64,000 bases of DNA from Planococcus liqunii. Lineage in GTDB: Bacteria > Bacillota > Bacilli > Bacillales_A > Planococcaceae. Location: contig NZ_CP129238.1 in NCBI RefSeq assembly GCF_030413595.1, positions 2,294,001 to 2,358,000 on the forward strand, in the 5' to 3' direction. Both the position numbers and the translations under genes were made by a program. The notes under the pieces were generated by a model. The model ran no database searches. It was not told the origin of the DNA and saw nothing but the letters and a program-made list of their open reading frames with translations. Positions 17,950-27,774 of the stretch are shown piece after piece. Numbering within the stretch: position 1 is the first letter of the stretch; every line of letters begins with the position of its first letter.

Positions 17950-18124
17950 TAAGTATCCCCTCCTTCTTTTATTATAATCAAAATTGGCAGTCAATTGGTG
18001 CTGGATTTTCTCGAGTTGGGCATATTTCAAAGAAAGCAGGGCGAAAAAGACTGAGCTTGGGCGCATGCGAATCAAAGTTGGGCATAAGCTGGCTATCACG
18101 CAGCTTCCCACTTAGACCACAGCA

Positions 18125-18163
18125 TAAAAAAGGCGATAAAAGCACTTAGCTTTTATCGCCTTT
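18125..18163 (-). terminator. terminator of the M32 carboxypeptidase gene
   Basis: AAAGGCGATAAAAGC and its complement form a perfect stem with a 5-nt loop and a T run on the minus strand, directly after the stop codon at 18169. Confidence 0.85.
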
Positions 18164-18168
18164 CCAGT

Positions 18169-19671
18169 TTAATTCAATTGATAGATTTTGGAATACTTCT
18201 CTTCCAAATAGCCCGCCAGATGGTCGGCGTTCAAGCCTTCACCGGTTGCATCCTGCAGGATTTCGAGCGGTTTTTTTACAGCGCCGTGCTGGTGAACCTT
18301 TTCGGTCAGCCATTCACGGATCGGCGCAACGTTTCCGGCTTCCAGCAATTCATCGTAATTCGGCAAATCTTTCAGCATGGCATTTTTGAATTGAGCCGCA
18401 TACATATAACCGAGTGCATAGGAAGGGAAATAGCCGAAACTTGCGCCTGCCCAGTGGACATCCTGCAGCACGCCTTCTGCGTCATTTGACGGGCGGATTC
18501 CCAAATACTCTTCGTATTTATCGTTCCAAAGCTGCGGCAGGTCTTTCACAGCAATATCGCCGTTGAACAAGCCTTTTTCCAGTTCGTAGCGGATCATGAT
18601 GTGAAGCGCATATGTCAGTTCGTCCGCTTCAATGCGGATGAGCGATGGCTTCGACTCGTTGATGGCGCGCCAGTAATCGGCTACATCCACACCCTCAAAC
18701 TGGCCTGCAGCATATTCTTTCAGCAAACCGAAGTTGTTGCTCCAGAACTTGTCGTTGCGTCCAACAAAGTTTTCGAAAAACAGCGACTGCGATTCGTGGA
18801 TCCCCATGGAAGAACCGGTCTCTACCGGCAAGCCGGACAATTTTTCACTGAGGTTCTGTTCGTATAGCGCATGTCCGCATTCGTGGATGGTGCCGAATAC
18901 GGCGGTGCGGAAATCTTTTTCGTCGTATTTTGTCGTCACCCGGATATCGTGCCGGTTGATGGTGGTCATGAACGGATGAACCGTTTCATCCAAACGGCCC
19001 GCTTCAAAGTCATAGCCCAATTGCTCAAGAATTTGGAAGCTGAAATCACGCTGGGCTTCTTTTGGGAAATGGCCGAACAAAAAACCGGTTTCCGGCTTGT
19101 GCTCCGAATCGGCAATTTTTTGGACAAGGGCAATGATGCGTCCACGCAGAGTGCCAAAAACTTCATCCAGGATTTCCGTCGTCATGCCGGGTTCGTATTG
19201 ATCCAGTAGCGTGTTGTAAGCACTGCCGTTCTTCTCGCCCCAATAGCCGATCATTTTCTTCGTCGTTGAGACCAATTTTTCCAAATAAGGCTCGAACATG
19301 GAGAAATCACTTGCAGCTTTGGCATCTTCCCAGACAGATTCTGCTTTGGACTGCAGCACAACAAATTCCCGGTATTCTTCTGGTGGAATTTTCTTGCTTA
19401 AATCGTATTCTTTGCGGGCTTCTTCGACGGAACGGCGAACCACCACATCCATGCCGTCTTTCTCCGCTTCCAATGACGTGAGCAGCTCGCCGAATGTGTC
19501 CGAAGTCGACAGTGCAAACAACTCCGACGACAAGGTTCCGATCGTTTCTGAACGCAAATCGATGCCTTTTTTCGGCGCTCCGGTGCGAAGATCCCAATAC
19601 AATAATGAAAGTGCTTCCTGATAAGCGCGCATCTTGCCGACGTGCTCGGTGAATTGTTGTTCCAATGTCAT
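18169..19671 (-). CDS. ypwA: M32 family metallocarboxypeptidase (YpwA)
   Basis: This 500-aa protein is a zinc (or cobalt) carboxypeptidase of family M32 that removes C-terminal residues from peptides. It contains the active-site HEXXH as HECGH (263-267), the family HPF motif (232-234) and a later family-type segment with GSSMGIHESQSLFFEN. The length equals the family's normal size. GGAGGG lies 7 bases upstream of the ATG at 19671; the frame extending to 19776 has no ribosome site and would overlap the upstream helicase gene. Confidence 0.93.
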   Translation of the reverse strand: MTLEQQFTEHVGKMRAYQEALSLLYWDLRTGAPKKGIDLRSETIGTLSSELFALSTSDTFGELLTSLEAEKDGMDVVVRRSVEEARKEYDLSKKIPPEEYREFVVLQSKAESVWEDAKAASDFSMFEPYLEKLVSTTKKMIGYWGEKNGSAYNTLLDQYEPGMTTEILDEVFGTLRGRIIALVQKIADSEHKPETGFLFGHFPKEAQRDFSFQILEQLGYDFEAGRLDETVHPFMTTINRHDIRVTTKYDEKDFRTAVFGTIHECGHALYEQNLSEKLSGLPVETGSSMGIHESQSLFFENFVGRNDKFWSNNFGLLKEYAAGQFEGVDVADYWRAINESKPSLIRIEADELTYALHIMIRYELEKGLFNGDIAVKDLPQLWNDKYEEYLGIRPSNDAEGVLQDVHWAGASFGYFPSYALGYMYAAQFKNAMLKDLPNYDELLEAGNVAPIREWLTEKVHQHGAVKKPLEILQDATGEGLNADHLAGYLEEKYSKIYQLN

Positions 19672-19726
19672 GTAAATCCCTCCAAAACAGACTTTAAGCC
19701 CATTGTAGCATAAGTCTTTAGAGGGA

Positions 19727-21634
19727 TTAAAAGTTTTCTGCAGGGACCGGCAAAATCTGGCCCCAAAGATGCTCAATCACCAGTTCCTCTTCATTCAGCA
19801 ACAAGTGAATTTCTCCGTAATCGTTGGAAGTCCGAATCAAGCGGCCGATGCCTTGCTGAATCCGCAGCTGCATAAACGGCAAGTCGATTTCCTCCAGCGG
19901 ATTGGCACTGAATTTGCGCTTCGCTTCAAAGACCGGATCTTTCGGCGGAAACGGCAAATCGACGATGATGACTTTTGTCAACGCTTCGCCAGGCAGATCC
20001 AGTCCTTCCCATAAGTGGTACGAGCACAGCACTTGGAATTTGCCTTCCTGGAATTCTTTTACGACCGTCGACAACTCGCGGTCGCCTTCAAATCCAATGG
20101 TGTATTGGTGGTCCAGCGGCAGCGAACGCTTGAAATTGTCCATATCCATTTTTGATTTGAACAACACGAGCGTCTGGTCGCCGGTTGAGAACAAATCATA
20201 GACACGGCCGAATTTGTCTTGCTGCTCGATCGGGTGCTTGAACACTTTCATCACATCTTCGTAGTCGAACGGAGACGGAACAGAGAACGATTGGAAATCG
20301 TCAATGCCTAAGCTGTCCGCAATATAAGTGAAATCTTTTTGGACAGATAAAGTAGCCGATGAAAAGATGATCGGCACTTTGCCGTCAAAGAATTTTTCAT
20401 CCAAAATATCGGTCACAAGGCGTGGCATGATGACCAAAGTTTCAATCTCATCCTTCACTTCCAGCCAGTTGATGGCATCGCCTTCTTCGACAAACAGTTT
20501 CATGGCAAAGGTATACAGGTCGAAATATTCTTCTGCAAGTTTTAGATCGTATTCCGGAATGGTGTACAATTCGCCTTCAAAAACAAATTCCTCCAGCAAA
20601 TCGTCAATTTTCCGCACCGTTTCCCGGCCGATCAACAACAGCTCATCGGTTTTTCGGATGCCTTTACGGTCTTCATCAGAAGCGATGGTGCTTTTGCGGA
20701 GTTCACGGAAAAACTCATTGTGCAAGTCGATTACCTGCTCGATCAAGCCCAAAGTTTTCTCGCGTACACCGTCAACCATGACGCGTTCGGTTACGTGCAA
20801 TAATGTCATTTCCTGTACTTCGTACGTCAAGGCGCGTTGAGCCGCAAATTCCAGCAGATGCCCTTCGTCCAATACCGCAAGCGAGTAATCCGGAAGCAAA
20901 GGCGTCTGCCCTTCACGGATGCGCGTTTCTTTTGTCCAAATATGCTCCATCAAAAAGTCGTGCGAACAGATCACCAAGTCTGTTGCTTTGCGGTAATGGT
21001 TGCGGTGAATCGTCTGGCCGCATTTATTGCGCAGTTCACATGCCTGGCAGTTCTGGATGGGGTGGTAATTCACTTGCTGCCATTCTTCGTCCGTCACTTC
21101 AGGGTAGCTGGAACGTTCACCATATGGATAGGTATTTTGCATGGAGAAGGTTTTGTTGACGAATTCCGGCAGGCTGTCTTCAATATCATAAAGGAAATCC
21201 GCATCAAGCCGTTTCTGAGCCCCTTCAAAGCGCTGCAGGCAAAGATACTGGTCGCGCGATTTGGCCAATCGGACATCCAGTTTCAAATCAAAGAGGTCGT
21301 TTAAGCGGTCGATATCGCCGCCTTTTTTCACCAGCTGCTCAATCAAGGTTTCATCAGCGCAGGAAATCAAAGCCGGCTTTCCCGTGTAGCGGGCATAGGC
21401 AATCGCCGGCAATAAATATGCCAAGGTTTTCCCTGTGCCGACGCCTGCTTCCGCAAACAGCACCGACTTTTCTTTTAGCGCCTGTTCAATCTGAAAAGCC
21501 ATGAAAATTTGCTCATCCCGCAAATCAAATCCCTTTTCGGGCAGTTCGTCGTAAAAGATATCCCCAATCCAATCGTTCAGCGACTCAAAAAAAGTTTTTT
21601 CTTTATCTAACGGAAATGGTATAGGCTGTCTCAT
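19727..21634 (-). CDS. ypvA: DinG-family ATP-dependent helicase (YpvA)
   Basis: This 635-aa helicase is of the XPD/DinG type. Walker A is in AEAGVGTGKT (61-70), and DEGH serves as Walker B. Between them, CLQRF and a CQACELRNKC cluster supply four cysteines typical of the 4Fe-4S domain of this group. The C-terminal half holds motifs V and VI, with QGIGRLIR. It differs from the second DinG protein in the window (36939-39701), which has an exonuclease domain and lacks the cysteine cluster. GAGGAGG precedes the ATG. Confidence 0.9.
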   Translation of the reverse strand: MRQPIPFPLDKEKTFFESLNDWIGDIFYDELPEKGFDLRDEQIFMAFQIEQALKEKSVLFAEAGVGTGKTLAYLLPAIAYARYTGKPALISCADETLIEQLVKKGGDIDRLNDLFDLKLDVRLAKSRDQYLCLQRFEGAQKRLDADFLYDIEDSLPEFVNKTFSMQNTYPYGERSSYPEVTDEEWQQVNYHPIQNCQACELRNKCGQTIHRNHYRKATDLVICSHDFLMEHIWTKETRIREGQTPLLPDYSLAVLDEGHLLEFAAQRALTYEVQEMTLLHVTERVMVDGVREKTLGLIEQVIDLHNEFFRELRKSTIASDEDRKGIRKTDELLLIGRETVRKIDDLLEEFVFEGELYTIPEYDLKLAEEYFDLYTFAMKLFVEEGDAINWLEVKDEIETLVIMPRLVTDILDEKFFDGKVPIIFSSATLSVQKDFTYIADSLGIDDFQSFSVPSPFDYEDVMKVFKHPIEQQDKFGRVYDLFSTGDQTLVLFKSKMDMDNFKRSLPLDHQYTIGFEGDRELSTVVKEFQEGKFQVLCSYHLWEGLDLPGEALTKVIIVDLPFPPKDPVFEAKRKFSANPLEEIDLPFMQLRIQQGIGRLIRTSNDYGEIHLLLNEEELVIEHLWGQILPVPAENF

Positions 21635-21651
21635 AAGTCCTCCTCACAGAG

Positions 21652-21681
21652 AAACGGAAGAGCTTCTCGCTCTTCCGTTCT
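21652..21681 (-). terminator. hairpin between rlmL and ypvA
   Basis: Arms ACGGAAGAGC and GCTCTTCCGT with a 5-nt loop lie between the rlmL stop and the ypvA start, with only a short T-rich tail on the minus strand. It may act as a weak terminator. Confidence 0.45.
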
Positions 21682-21685
21682 CGAG

Positions 21686-22822
21686 TCATTTATTTTTTGG
21701 CCGTTCTCCCCAGAATTGGAACAAATCTGTGCGAATGAAACCGTTGAATAATTTTCGTTTTTTCGTGGCTGGCTGGCCATAGATCGTTTCAAACTTCTCC
21801 ATGGACGACAAGATGTAGATCGACCATGTCGGATGTTTGGAGAAAATGCGCCCCATATCGCTAATCATTTGTTCTATGACTTCCACTTCGCCGATGCGCT
21901 CTCCGTATGGCGGGTTACCGACAACGACGCCGTTTTCTTCATGCGTCACAAAGTCTTTCATCTGGCGCTGCTGAAATTGGATCAAATCTGCAAACCCGGC
22001 TTCCCGTGCGTTTTCTTGTGCAATTTTCACCATGCGGTGGTCGATATCCGTACCGAGGATATTCAAAGGCTGGTCGTAATTCGCCAATTCCTCTGCTTCA
22101 GCCCGTACATCGTCCCAAATCTGCTGTTTCATCCATGGCCATTCTTCTGCATCGAAATCACGGTTATAGCCCGGTGCAATATTCTGGCCGATCATCGCCG
22201 CTTCAATCGGAATCGTCCCGGAACCGCAGAACGGATCCACAAACGGCCGGTCCGGCGTCCAGCGGGATAGTTTTACCAAAGCGGCCGCTAAGGTTTCTTT
22301 CAACGGCGCTTCCCCTTGGTCCAGGCGGTAGCCGCGTTTATGCAGGCCGGCGCCGCTAGTATCGATCGACAATTGAACTTTGTCTTTCAAAATGGAAACT
22401 TCAATTTTAAAACGGGCACCCGATTCATCCAGGAAGGAGTTTCGGTGATATGCTTTTTTCAGGCGTTCCACAATCGCTTTTTTGACAATCGACTGGCAAT
22501 CCGGCACGCTGTACAATTTCGATTTTACTGATTTTCCCTGCACGGGGAAATTGGCATCAACCGGAAGGAATTTCTCCCATTCAATCGCTTTTGTGCGTTC
22601 AAACAATTCATCAAACGTATACGCATTAAACTCCCCAGCGATGATTTTCACACGGTCCGCTGTGCGCAGCCAAAGGTTGGCTTTTGCAATGTCACGCTCG
22701 TCTCCTTCGAAAAACACTTTGCCGTTTTCTGTTTGTGTTTCGTATCCAAGTTCTTTCACTTCATCCGCTACAATCGACTCGAGGCCCATCGCAGCAGTGG
22801 CGAGCAATTTAAATTTAGTCAT
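21686..22822 (-). CDS. rlmL: 23S rRNA (guanine-N2)-methyltransferase, RlmL/YpsC type
   Basis: This 378-aa protein has an N-terminal THUMP RNA-binding domain (about 45-155). The C-terminal SAM-dependent methyltransferase domain contains DPFCGSGTIPIEAA (motif I) and NPPYGERIG (motif IV, for amino-group methylation). In Escherichia coli the equivalent domain methylates G2445 of 23S rRNA; the Bacillus homologue YpsC is the short form. The start at 22822 follows AGGAAAGG. The upstream neighbour on the same strand is the RNase P RNA gene, as in B. subtilis. Confidence 0.92.
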   Translation of the reverse strand: MTKFKLLATAAMGLESIVADEVKELGYETQTENGKVFFEGDERDIAKANLWLRTADRVKIIAGEFNAYTFDELFERTKAIEWEKFLPVDANFPVQGKSVKSKLYSVPDCQSIVKKAIVERLKKAYHRNSFLDESGARFKIEVSILKDKVQLSIDTSGAGLHKRGYRLDQGEAPLKETLAAALVKLSRWTPDRPFVDPFCGSGTIPIEAAMIGQNIAPGYNRDFDAEEWPWMKQQIWDDVRAEAEELANYDQPLNILGTDIDHRMVKIAQENAREAGFADLIQFQQRQMKDFVTHEENGVVVGNPPYGERIGEVEVIEQMISDMGRIFSKHPTWSIYILSSMEKFETIYGQPATKKRKLFNGFIRTDLFQFWGERPKNK

Positions 22823-22912
22823 AACGACGCCCTTTCCTGTTGCTAGTTGTTTCAATTTTTTATATAAAAAAGTTCCTTTTAAGGCAAGTTAAGGTTTTTC
22901 CAATTATAAGTA

Positions 22913-22938
22913 GAAAAGCTCTCCTGAGAGGAGAGCCT
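22913..22938 (-). terminator. terminator of rnpB
   Basis: GCTCTCCT pairs with AGGAGAGC with a 3-nt loop, followed on minus by TTTTC. It sits directly after the 3' end of the RNase P RNA. Confidence 0.75.
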
Positions 22939-22952
22939 TTGATAGCAATTTA

Positions 22953-23353
22953 AAGCCAAGAGAAATTCTATAAGCCATGTTTTGTTTCCACGTACTCAAA
23001 CGGCTTGCACCTCGTACTAGTGGACGGCAACCATCTATCTGCATGCCAAAAGCTTGCCTCTTCATCCGTTCAATTCCTTCAGAAAAGTGCCCCTACCATA
23101 ATTTGGGTTTCTCACTCGCGGGGTTTACCTCGTTCCACCTGCATAATTTCTTATGCAGCTCCGTCACTGTGGCACCTTCAGGGTATTTCGGCCATATCCG
23201 AAGACTTAGGCGTTCTACCCGCCGTCAGCTGTTAAGCTGCCTTAGCTTATTGTTTCGCTAAGCGCGATCACTACGGCCATCGCAGGTCCGTGTGAGCATG
23301 GACTTTCCTCTCCGGCAAGGAGCCGGAGCGATTGCCAGAATTTCCAATGGCTT
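22953..23353 (-). ncRNA. rnpB: RNase P RNA, type B
   Basis: This is the catalytic RNA that removes 5' leaders from tRNA precursors. The minus strand shows conserved landmarks: GAGGAAAGTCCATGCTC near the 5' end, TTCGGATATGGC in the middle, GGTAAACCCC..GAGTGAGAAACCCAAAT, and GTACGAGGTGC..AAACATGGCTTA near the 3' end. The two ends can pair (AAGCCA...AAATTC with GAATTT...TGGCTT), setting the limits to within a few bases. The length of about 400 nt fits Bacillus type B. The gpsB neighbour agrees with Bacillus gene order. Confidence 0.95.
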
Positions 23354-23391
23354 ATCAAGTATACGCTATTCCCGCAAATAATTCAACGGAT

Positions 23392-23685
23392 TTAATTGTT
23401 ATTCAGTTTGTTGCCGAATACATGGTTTTCCAAATGCGACAAACGGCGTAAAATATCGAAGTTTGTTGTGCCTGGAACCGGTGCTGCCTGTTTCCGCGGT
23501 GCTTCTTCCATTTCCGCACGCAGGCGTTTGTTTTCGTTTTGGAGCTGCTCGATTTTTTTCGTGAAGATTTCATAGTCTTGAATGATTTCATCCAGGAAAT
23601 GATCTACTTCATCCTGGTTGTAACCGCGCATTCCTGTTTTAAAATCTCTTTCCAAGATGTCTTTTGCTGTGTATTTATTGTCCAT
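23392..23685 (-). CDS. gpsB: cell-cycle protein GpsB
   Basis: This 97-aa cytosolic protein shuttles penicillin-binding proteins (PBP1 in Bacillus) between septum and side wall. The N-terminal DivIVA-like domain includes [25 protein letters not shown] (about 10-34). A coiled coil and linker follow, then a short C-terminal trimerisation helix ([16 protein letters not shown]). The length is normal. GGAAGG precedes the ATG. Its PBP1 partner (ponA) is encoded in this window. A TATAAT element upstream indicates its own promoter with a structured leader. Confidence 0.95.
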   Translation of the reverse strand: MDNKYTAKDILERDFKTGMRGYNQDEVDHFLDEIIQDYEIFTKKIEQLQNENKRLRAEMEEAPRKQAAPVPGTTNFDILRRLSHLENHVFGNKLNNN

Positions 23686-23828
23686 TTTTATCGTCCTTCC
23701 ATCAGGTAAAACTGAAATTAGTGAGGATTCCCTATCTCTCTAATTGCCCGCTGAACCATTCGAACTTGTTAGGCAATCCATACTGCCCGTTAATCTGGGA
23801 TAAAAAACCCTTCCTAACGCCAATTATA
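23686..23828 (-). promoter_or_regulatory. gpsB promoter and about 130-nt leader
   Basis: An extended -10 (TGC TATAAT, TATAAT at 23823-23828 on minus) lies next to the yprB stop. The leader can form a long hairpin with GTTAGG near its 5' end pairing with CCTAAC about 45 nt later. Its role is unknown. Confidence 0.4.
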
Positions 23829-23850
23829 GCATATGGCACATTTTTCGTGT

Positions 23851-25098
23851 TTAGTTCTTGGCAAGTTGGGCATGTTTTTTCTGCTTTTTTTCATCAAGGC
23901 GGAACAGCCGCTTTTGGATATCCAGCACGAGTGAAGTCCGGACTTTCGTATGTTCGCTCGCTTGTTTTGCAAATCCCGCCATTGTGATGGCTTTGTCCAA
24001 ATCACCGAGCTGGTGTTCATATAATTTTGCTGCATGAATCCAAGCTTCGACTTCCACCGAGCCGCGCAAATGAGGCGCCGCCTCTTTAAACAGCTGAACT
24101 GCTTCGGCATACTGGCCGCTCCGTTTTTTCTGGATGGCCAAAAAATAACGGGCCATGGCAGCAGAACTGCCGCGTTCTCGTGTAACATGCTCCAAATATG
24201 TGGCACTTTGATCGAACTGCTTTAAATCGGCATACCATTTTCCGATATTGGTGTACGCGCCGCTGGTCTCGGAAACCAGATCTTCCCGCAGCAAGTCGGA
24301 CGACAATACGTACAGCGAAACTAGCGACAAGATGTCCAATTCGTTGTGGAACAGCACTTTTGCCAGACCATCGGGGTAGCCGCTTTTCACGGCATCCAGA
24401 TAAATCGGCGGAATCAAATAGCCCGGCACATCACCTTCCCGGACAAATCCCAGTTTTTCCGCTTCGATCGTGCTCAGCTTCATCCGTTCCAGTTCGTTTT
24501 TCCAGATTCGCTTGGTGCCATGGAACAAGTCGATTTGCAGCGGCACCGGCAATTTCGGCAGTACTTGGCGATGCATCGTCCACCTCGACATTAATTGCGG
24601 CCAGTCAAAACTTTTGCCGTTATATGAAAAGATGATCGGCTCCTCGTCCCACCATAAACCCGTTTCGTAAAGAAAAGCGGCTTCGTGGGAAGGGTCCGGC
24701 ATAATGTATTGAGTCATTTCAAAATGGTCCTCTTTTTGGACCAACAAGCCGACCAGGAAAATATACGCACCTGTTCCGCTCAAGCCGGTCGTCTCCGTAT
24801 CGAAAAACACAATCGGAGTTCCCGGCTTCAACTTGAACGGATGCTCAAAAGGCACTTGTTCCCAGGCCGACAGTACCCGGTTCAACTCGCCCAGCTCGAC
24901 TTTGCCGTGCTGGTGCGTTAGGGGATAGCAGATTTTCTTTTCGTAGACAAAGCCGAATTTGTTTTCTTTCAGCTCGAGACCGATGTTGCTCCATTCTTTT
25001 TCGTAAAGCGGCCGTTCCGCCGCTTTTGGCGCCTGCTTTTTGGCCGGCTGTTTTTTCAGCATCCCTTTCATTTGCAATAACTTGCTTTCAAACGACAT
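23851..25098 (-). CDS. mrfB: mitomycin repair exonuclease MrfB (YprB)
   Basis: This 415-aa protein has an RNase-H-like DEDD exonuclease domain: DTETTGLSGTG (first Asp and Glu), SYNGKSFDWP and NELDILSLVSLYVLS with further acidic residues. Tetratricopeptide-like helices follow in the C-terminal third (about 290-400). In Bacillus, MrfA and MrfB together remove mitomycin C-type adducts. The start at 25098, seven bases past the mrfA stop, follows a G-rich site; an alternative at 25128 would overlap mrfA by 23 bases. Confidence 0.88.
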   Translation of the reverse strand: MSFESKLLQMKGMLKKQPAKKQAPKAAERPLYEKEWSNIGLELKENKFGFVYEKKICYPLTHQHGKVELGELNRVLSAWEQVPFEHPFKLKPGTPIVFFDTETTGLSGTGAYIFLVGLLVQKEDHFEMTQYIMPDPSHEAAFLYETGLWWDEEPIIFSYNGKSFDWPQLMSRWTMHRQVLPKLPVPLQIDLFHGTKRIWKNELERMKLSTIEAEKLGFVREGDVPGYLIPPIYLDAVKSGYPDGLAKVLFHNELDILSLVSLYVLSSDLLREDLVSETSGAYTNIGKWYADLKQFDQSATYLEHVTRERGSSAAMARYFLAIQKKRSGQYAEAVQLFKEAAPHLRGSVEVEAWIHAAKLYEHQLGDLDKAITMAGFAKQASEHTKVRTSLVLDIQKRLFRLDEKKQKKHAQLAKN

Positions 25099-25105
25099 CG
25101 GCCCT

Positions 25106-27376
25106 TCACCCCCCTCTGCGAAGCTCATTCAACAGCTTGATGACATGGCTCTTCATGCTGACGGCCGCGTCTTGTGCACCGATGCACGACGGGCAGCCGT
25201 CGAGGCACGGACATTCCGAAATGTGCTGCTGTGCTTTATCGAGCAGCGGCTGCCACAGATCATAGATCCGTTCACTGATGCCGATGCCGCCGGGATACGA
25301 ATCGTGGATGAAAAATGACGGCAGATCGTTATGGGTCGATTTCACTTGCGGCACAACATGCACATCCCGCCGGTCGCATTGCACAAAAATCGGAATGAAT
25401 GATTCGATGGCATACGCCGCTCCGGTCATTGTATCCGACAATTCCGAGTCGCTGAAGCCTTCGGGTTTGGCAAAGCTCAGCCAGGTCGAAGAGGTATGCA
25501 GTTCTTCGGCAGGCAGTGAAATCGGTCCAGATCCGATATTGTCATGCGAATCGAATCGGATTTTCTTAAAAATCGTCGGCATCGCCAGCACTGCAATATC
25601 GCCGTACTGTACGTCTGCTTCATGCAATTTTTTCGTTTTGTCTTCGCTCATCACTTTGAGCTCGATTGCCAGGTTGGCGTCTGTAAAGTAATCGACGTCC
25701 ACTTCCCGGACATATGCCTTTTTCTCTTCCCAGTCCAAAATCTCGACTTGGAACTGCGTGCCTTGGTGCAGGTAAATCGCTTCTTCGTGAAGTAAAGTCA
25801 AAGCGCTGAAACGGTCCATTTCACCGATGACGCGCGTATCCGCAGGGACAGACTGGTCGATAATAACGACGTTTTCCTGAGATGCCGAACGAAGTGAAAT
25901 GTCATGCGCCGGAAAGCGGTCGCTCATCCAGTGCCAACGGTCAGAAGTCCGTACGAGCACGCCTTGCTCCTGCAAATATTCCAGCAATTCCTGAACGTCG
26001 AATTCGCCGTATTGATCGTCCGTTCTAAACGGCAATTCAAACGATGCACATTTTAAATGGTCCATTAAGATGATGATGTTTTCCGGGTGGATGCGCGCTT
26101 CTTCCGGCGACTGGTCAAGCAAGTATTCCGGGTGGTTGATGATGTACTGGTCCAGCGCAGTCGACTGGGCCACGTATACGACCAGCGATTCATCCTGCCT
26201 TCTGCCCGCCCGTCCGGCCTGCTGCCAGGCGCTTGCGATATTTCCCGGATAGCCCGTCATGATGCAGGCCTGCAGCTGTCCGATGTCAACGCCGAGTTCC
26301 AGAGCATTTGTCGAGACGACGCATTTGATGGTTCCATCGCGCAGCCCTTTTTCAATGGCCCGCCGCTCCGTCGGCAAATAGCCGCCGCGGTAGCCTTTGA
26401 TCGAGTCGTCCTGCAGTTTGGTTTTGGTGATGGCCTGCAAATACGTGACCAGCATTTCCACCCGTACCCGGCTTTTTGCAAAGACGATTGTTTGGATGCC
26501 TTGTTTGACTAGATGGGTCGCCAAATCACGCACTTCGAGAACAGCGCTTCTGCGCACTCCGAACGTCGGATGGATAATCGGCGGATTATAGAAGACGATA
26601 TGCTTTTTGCCGGCCGGCGCGCCGTTCTGGTCAATCAGTACATGTTCGGTATTCGTCAGGTTTTCCGCCAGTTCTTTCGGATTGGCGATTGTTGCAGACG
26701 TACAGATAAAAACCGGATTGCTGCCATAGAATTCACAGATGCGCTTTAAGCGGCGAATCACATGAGCCACATGTGTACCAAAAACGCCTTTATACGTATG
26801 AAGCTCATCAATCACTATATAATGAAGGTTTTCAAAAAGTGATACCCATTTCGTATGGTGCGGCAAGATAGCGGAATGCAGCATATCCGGGTTGGTCATG
26901 ACAATCTGTCCGGCTTTTCTTACTTTCGTGCGGATGGACGGCGAGGTGTCGCCGTCGTAGGTGTAAGACAAAATATCCTGCTCGGTTTTCTCGATTAAAT
27001 CATGCAAATCACTTTTCTGATCCTGGGCAAGCGCTTTGGTCGGAAACAAATACAAAGCCCTTGCGCCCGGATCGTTCAAGATTTTATGGAGCACCGGCAA
27101 GTGGTAGCAGTATGATTTGCCGGAAGCAGTCGGTGTAACGGCTGTAAATGATTTGCCGTTTTCCGCCAGATCAAACGCTTCCCGCTGGTGCGTGTACAGC
27201 TGTTCAATGCCTTTTTTGCGCAGTGCCGCTTTCAGGCTGTCGTGCATGGCAGGCGGAAAATCAGCATAGGCTGCCGGCTTTTCTTTGATTGTGTGCCAGT
27301 GTTCAATCCGCTCCATCATGTCCGGTTCGGTTTTCCACTCATTCAAAAGTTCAGGAAGCTTCTTTTTTCGGATCAT
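25106..27376 (-). CDS. mrfA: DEAD/DEAH-box DNA helicase MrfA (YprA)
   Basis: This 756-aa superfamily 2 helicase works with MrfB in mitomycin C lesion repair. The helicase core has TASGKS (Walker A), DELH (motif II) and QAGRAGR (motif VI). The C-terminal DUF1998 domain ends with a four-cysteine metal site, CPCLDGCPSC. The length and order match B. subtilis YprA. The start overlaps the upstream stop as ATGA (27373-27376), so yppE, mrfA and mrfB form one operon. Confidence 0.93.
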   Translation of the reverse strand: MIRKKKLPELLNEWKTEPDMMERIEHWHTIKEKPAAYADFPPAMHDSLKAALRKKGIEQLYTHQREAFDLAENGKSFTAVTPTASGKSYCYHLPVLHKILNDPGARALYLFPTKALAQDQKSDLHDLIEKTEQDILSYTYDGDTSPSIRTKVRKAGQIVMTNPDMLHSAILPHHTKWVSLFENLHYIVIDELHTYKGVFGTHVAHVIRRLKRICEFYGSNPVFICTSATIANPKELAENLTNTEHVLIDQNGAPAGKKHIVFYNPPIIHPTFGVRRSAVLEVRDLATHLVKQGIQTIVFAKSRVRVEMLVTYLQAITKTKLQDDSIKGYRGGYLPTERRAIEKGLRDGTIKCVVSTNALELGVDIGQLQACIMTGYPGNIASAWQQAGRAGRRQDESLVVYVAQSTALDQYIINHPEYLLDQSPEEARIHPENIIILMDHLKCASFELPFRTDDQYGEFDVQELLEYLQEQGVLVRTSDRWHWMSDRFPAHDISLRSASQENVVIIDQSVPADTRVIGEMDRFSALTLLHEEAIYLHQGTQFQVEILDWEEKKAYVREVDVDYFTDANLAIELKVMSEDKTKKLHEADVQYGDIAVLAMPTIFKKIRFDSHDNIGSGPISLPAEELHTSSTWLSFAKPEGFSDSELSDTMTGAAYAIESFIPIFVQCDRRDVHVVPQVKSTHNDLPSFFIHDSYPGGIGISERIYDLWQPLLDKAQQHISECPCLDGCPSCIGAQDAAVSMKSHVIKLLNELRRGG

Positions 27377-27738
27377 GATTCTTCGCTCTTTTCATCGATT
27401 GCCAGCATAAAGGTCTGCAGCGTGTACTGCGCCGCCTGAATGGTCTGGATAAAGCGCTTTTTGCTCGTTTCTTTGTAAAAACTTTGCACAAAAAACTGGG
27501 CCATCCCTTCTGCCGCATTATCGATCTGTGGTTTGTGTACATATTTCGGCCGTTCTTGCTGAATATATAAAAGCGATTCTTTTTGCCATTCATTTATCTT
27601 GCCGTGCCAATAATCTGCGTATGGTTTTACCTCTTTATAAAAATCCGGAACCGCATCGCGCTCACGCATATCGTAGAAACGGTCCAGGCATTTTCCGCAT
27701 TCATCATATAATACGGAAGAGAGTTCTCTTACTGTCAT
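27373..27738 (-). CDS. DUF1798 (YppE-like) protein
   Basis: This 121-aa protein is predicted to be all-helical and soluble and belongs to DUF1798, represented by B. subtilis YppE, of unknown function. Motifs seen are CGKCLDRFYDMRE (about 15-27) and DYWHGKINEWQ. The start at 27738 is set by GGAGGG 7 bases upstream. Its stop overlaps the mrfA start (ATGA). It is divergent from recU with a 280-base gap that contains an unusual dyad. Confidence 0.75.
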   Translation of the reverse strand: MTVRELSSVLYDECGKCLDRFYDMRERDAVPDFYKEVKPYADYWHGKINEWQKESLLYIQQERPKYVHKPQIDNAAEGMAQFFVQSFYKETSKKRFIQTIQAAQYTLQTFMLAIDEKSEES

Positions 27739-27774
27739 ATAGCGTCCCTCCATTGCCATAAGTTTATCATATTA

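Noticed and set aside
27340..27593. Frame overlapping yppE and mrfA in another register
   Set aside because: It conflicts with two well-supported genes joined by an ATGA overlap.
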